Shown: piece by piece, positions 4,826 through 6,156 of the stretch
Position numbering within the stretch: position 1 is the first letter of the stretch
How the letters are laid out: every line of letters starts with the position of its first letter
NCBI GenBank assembly: GCA_029940125.1
Contig: JAOZRP010000155.1
Coordinates: forward strand, 1-6,156
Source of the DNA: a bacterium
GTDB lineage: Bacteria; Desulfobacterota; Anaeroferrophillalia; Anaeroferrophillales; Anaeroferrophillaceae
Direction: 5' to 3'
Length of the DNA: 6,156 nucleotides
The notes under the pieces: generated by a model
Told to the model about the DNA's origin: nothing
What the model saw: only the letters and a program-made list of their open reading frames with translations
Databases searched by the model: none
Made by a program: the position numbers and the translations under genes

Positions 4826-6156
4826 ATGGCCAAAGAATTGAACATTCAGGAAGCCAGTATCTGTGAAACCACTCTTCAGATGCTGGAAAAAGCAAAAAAA
4901 GATGGAGCCCAGACCTGCTTTGACCGGGCGAACGACATGTCCCCTTGCCCGATAGGTGACAAGTCCGCCTGCTGTAAAAACTGTTCCATGGGGCCCTGCC
5001 GCATGAGCCCGAAAGATCCGTACGCGAAGAAAGGCGTTTGTGGCGCTACTATTGATACTATCCAGGCCCGTAACTTTGCCCGCATGGTAGTCTCCGGGGC
5101 TGCTGCCCATACTGACCACGGGATGGCGATGCTGGATCTGTTTAAAGAAGTGGTGCATGGGAAAATCACCGATTACACCATTAAAGATGTTGACAAGCTG
5201 AAATACGTCTGCAGCGAAATTGGCATTGCCACCACGGTGGAAGAAGACGGCGAGGTCAAGGATCGCGAGGTCAAGGAAATGGCTTTGGAACTGGCCGAAG
5301 AACTGGAAAAAACCTACATTCAGCTGGAAGGGGAAATTCCGTTCATGAAGCGGGTGCCGGAAAAAACCCTGGAGGACTGGCGTGAACTGGGCATTGTTCC
5401 CCGTGGGGCCATGCGTGAATTGATGGAGATGATGCACCGCACCCATATCGGGGTTGATCAGCATTATGAGAATATTGCCCAGCAGTTCCAGCGCACGGCA
5501 CTGTCCGATGGCTGGGGCGGTTCCATGGTGGCCACTGAGCTGTCTGATATCCTCTACGGGACTCCGAAAGCTATTCATGCCATGACGGATATGGGTTGCT
5601 TGGATGAAGAGTCTGTTAACGTTATCATTCACGGCCATGAGCCTAATTTGTTTGAATCCATGATTGATGCCTGCAACGACCCGAAGAATATTGAGAAAGC
5701 CAAGGCTGCCGGCGCTAAGGGTATCGTTCTGGGCGGCATGTGCTGTTCCGGCGCTGAAGTAATGATGCGCCATGGGATACCTCATATCGGTAACTTCCTT
5801 TCTGCCGAGCCGGTAATCGTCACCGGGGCGGTCGATGCCATGGGCGTTGATATCCAGTGCATCATGCAGGGTCTGGCGCCCCTGTCCGAATGCTATGGCA
5901 CCAAGTTTGTAACCACCAACACCCGGGCCCACATTGAAGGCGCTATCCACGTGCAACTGGAGGAAGATAATCCCCGCAAATGTGTTGACAAGATTGTTGA
6001 CATGGCTATCGAACGGTTCAAAAACCGCACCAAGCCGGTGGAAATTCCCAAGAAGAAGCAGATCAGTATTTCCGGTATTTCCCACGAATATATCAACTAC
6101 GTTTTAGGTGGTACTTACCGTGCTTCCTACACGCCCCTGAATGACAACATCATCAA
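4826..6156 (+). CDS. cooS: Anaerobic Ni-Fe CO dehydrogenase catalytic subunit (5' part, runs off edge)
   Basis: Catalyses reversible oxidation of CO to CO2 at a Ni-Fe-S C-cluster; cytoplasmic homodimer, or the CODH part of CODH/acetyl-CoA synthase. The frame stays open for 443 codons to the window edge; the family is usually about 630-680 residues, so roughly a third is missing. Visible ligands: C41 and C49 (CX7C, D-cluster), C50, C53, C58 and C72 (B-cluster), matching Carboxydothermus CODH-II numbering plus two from memory; then the IIHGHEP motif (H269/H271), C307 in GGMCCSG and C345 for the C-cluster. The remaining cluster cysteines and catalytic lysine would lie beyond the edge. H95 and H98 of the proton-path histidines are present, but the next two positions are A101 and D104. 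VDQHYENIAQQ followed by LSDGWGGSMVATEL resembles AcsA-type enzymes, so acsA is an alternative name. It is preceded by a long structured leader and follows Fe-S assembly genes. Confidence 0.95.
   Translation, partial: MAKELNIQEASICETTLQMLEKAKKDGAQTCFDRANDMSPCPIGDKSACCKNCSMGPCRMSPKDPYAKKGVCGATIDTIQARNFARMVVSGAAAHTDHGMAMLDLFKEVVHGKITDYTIKDVDKLKYVCSEIGIATTVEEDGEVKDREVKEMALELAEELEKTYIQLEGEIPFMKRVPEKTLEDWRELGIVPRGAMRELMEMMHRTHIGVDQHYENIAQQFQRTALSDGWGGSMVATELSDILYGTPKAIHAMTDMGCLDEESVNVIIHGHEPNLFESMIDACNDPKNIEKAKAAGAKGIVLGGMCCSGAEVMMRHGIPHIGNFLSAEPVIVTGAVDAMGVDIQCIMQGLAPLSECYGTKFVTTNTRAHIEGAIHVQLEEDNPRKCVDKIVDMAIERFKNRTKPVEIPKKKQISISGISHEYINYVLGGTYRASYTPLNDNII

Noticed and set aside
4787..6085. Long minus-strand open frame (432 residues) opposite cooS
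   Set aside because: The plus strand carries a CO dehydrogenase with all expected metal ligands and a perfect ribosome binding site. The minus frame has no recognisable domain and is a shadow of that codon pattern.
1..6156. CRISPR arrays, tRNA or rRNA genes, insertion sequences, attachment sites
   Set aside because: No regularly spaced repeats, tRNA-like folds, transposase or integrase motifs, or flanking direct repeats were seen; nearly all sequence is accounted for by conserved genes.

Overview
The window reads as ordinary chromosomal DNA from an anaerobic bacterium, most likely a Desulfobacterota (former Deltaproteobacteria) lineage. The basis is moderately GC-rich coding sequence, a minimal two-gene Suf-type Fe-S assembly locus with no cysteine desulfurase beside it, an anaerobic Ni-Fe-S carbon monoxide dehydrogenase, and a short intergenic stretch that resembles a dispersed repeat of that group. 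This placement is inference. No phage, transposon, CRISPR array or RNA gene was found.

Layout. Positions 21-1842 hold a three-gene minus-strand operon, read right to left: a small single-TPR protein, type II 3-dehydroquinate dehydratase (aroQ), and an M24-family Xaa-Pro aminopeptidase-like protein. Consecutive genes share 4-base ATGA stop/start overlaps, so translation is probably coupled. A Shine-Dalgarno-like GGAGAG at the extreme left edge suggests the operon continues beyond the window, and in many bacteria aroQ and this peptidase precede efp and accBC. A 163-base divergent region (1843-2005) separates this operon from dtd (2006-2455), which encodes D-aminoacyl-tRNA deacylase on the plus strand. 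After a 106-base gap come a SufC-type ATPase (2562-3284) and an overlapping SufB/SufD-family scaffold gene (3263-4495).

The longest non-coding stretch is 4496-4825: AT-rich, with homopolymer runs, three inverted repeats and candidate promoter elements. It leads to the 5' two thirds of a CO dehydrogenase catalytic subunit gene (cooS/acsA), which starts at 4826 behind a perfect AAGGAGG and runs off the right edge. All N-terminal D- and B-cluster cysteines and the first C-cluster ligands are present.

Functional reading. The left operon is housekeeping (shikimate pathway, peptide turnover) and dtd is translation quality control. The right half pairs Fe-S cluster assembly with an enzyme that carries several Fe-S clusters and a Ni-Fe-S active site. 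Whether they are co-regulated is not shown by the sequence. The points most worth following are the minimal (SMS-like) character of the SufC/SufB pair, the structured leader of the CO dehydrogenase gene, the altered histidine path in that enzyme, and the unusual active-site neighbourhood of AroQ.
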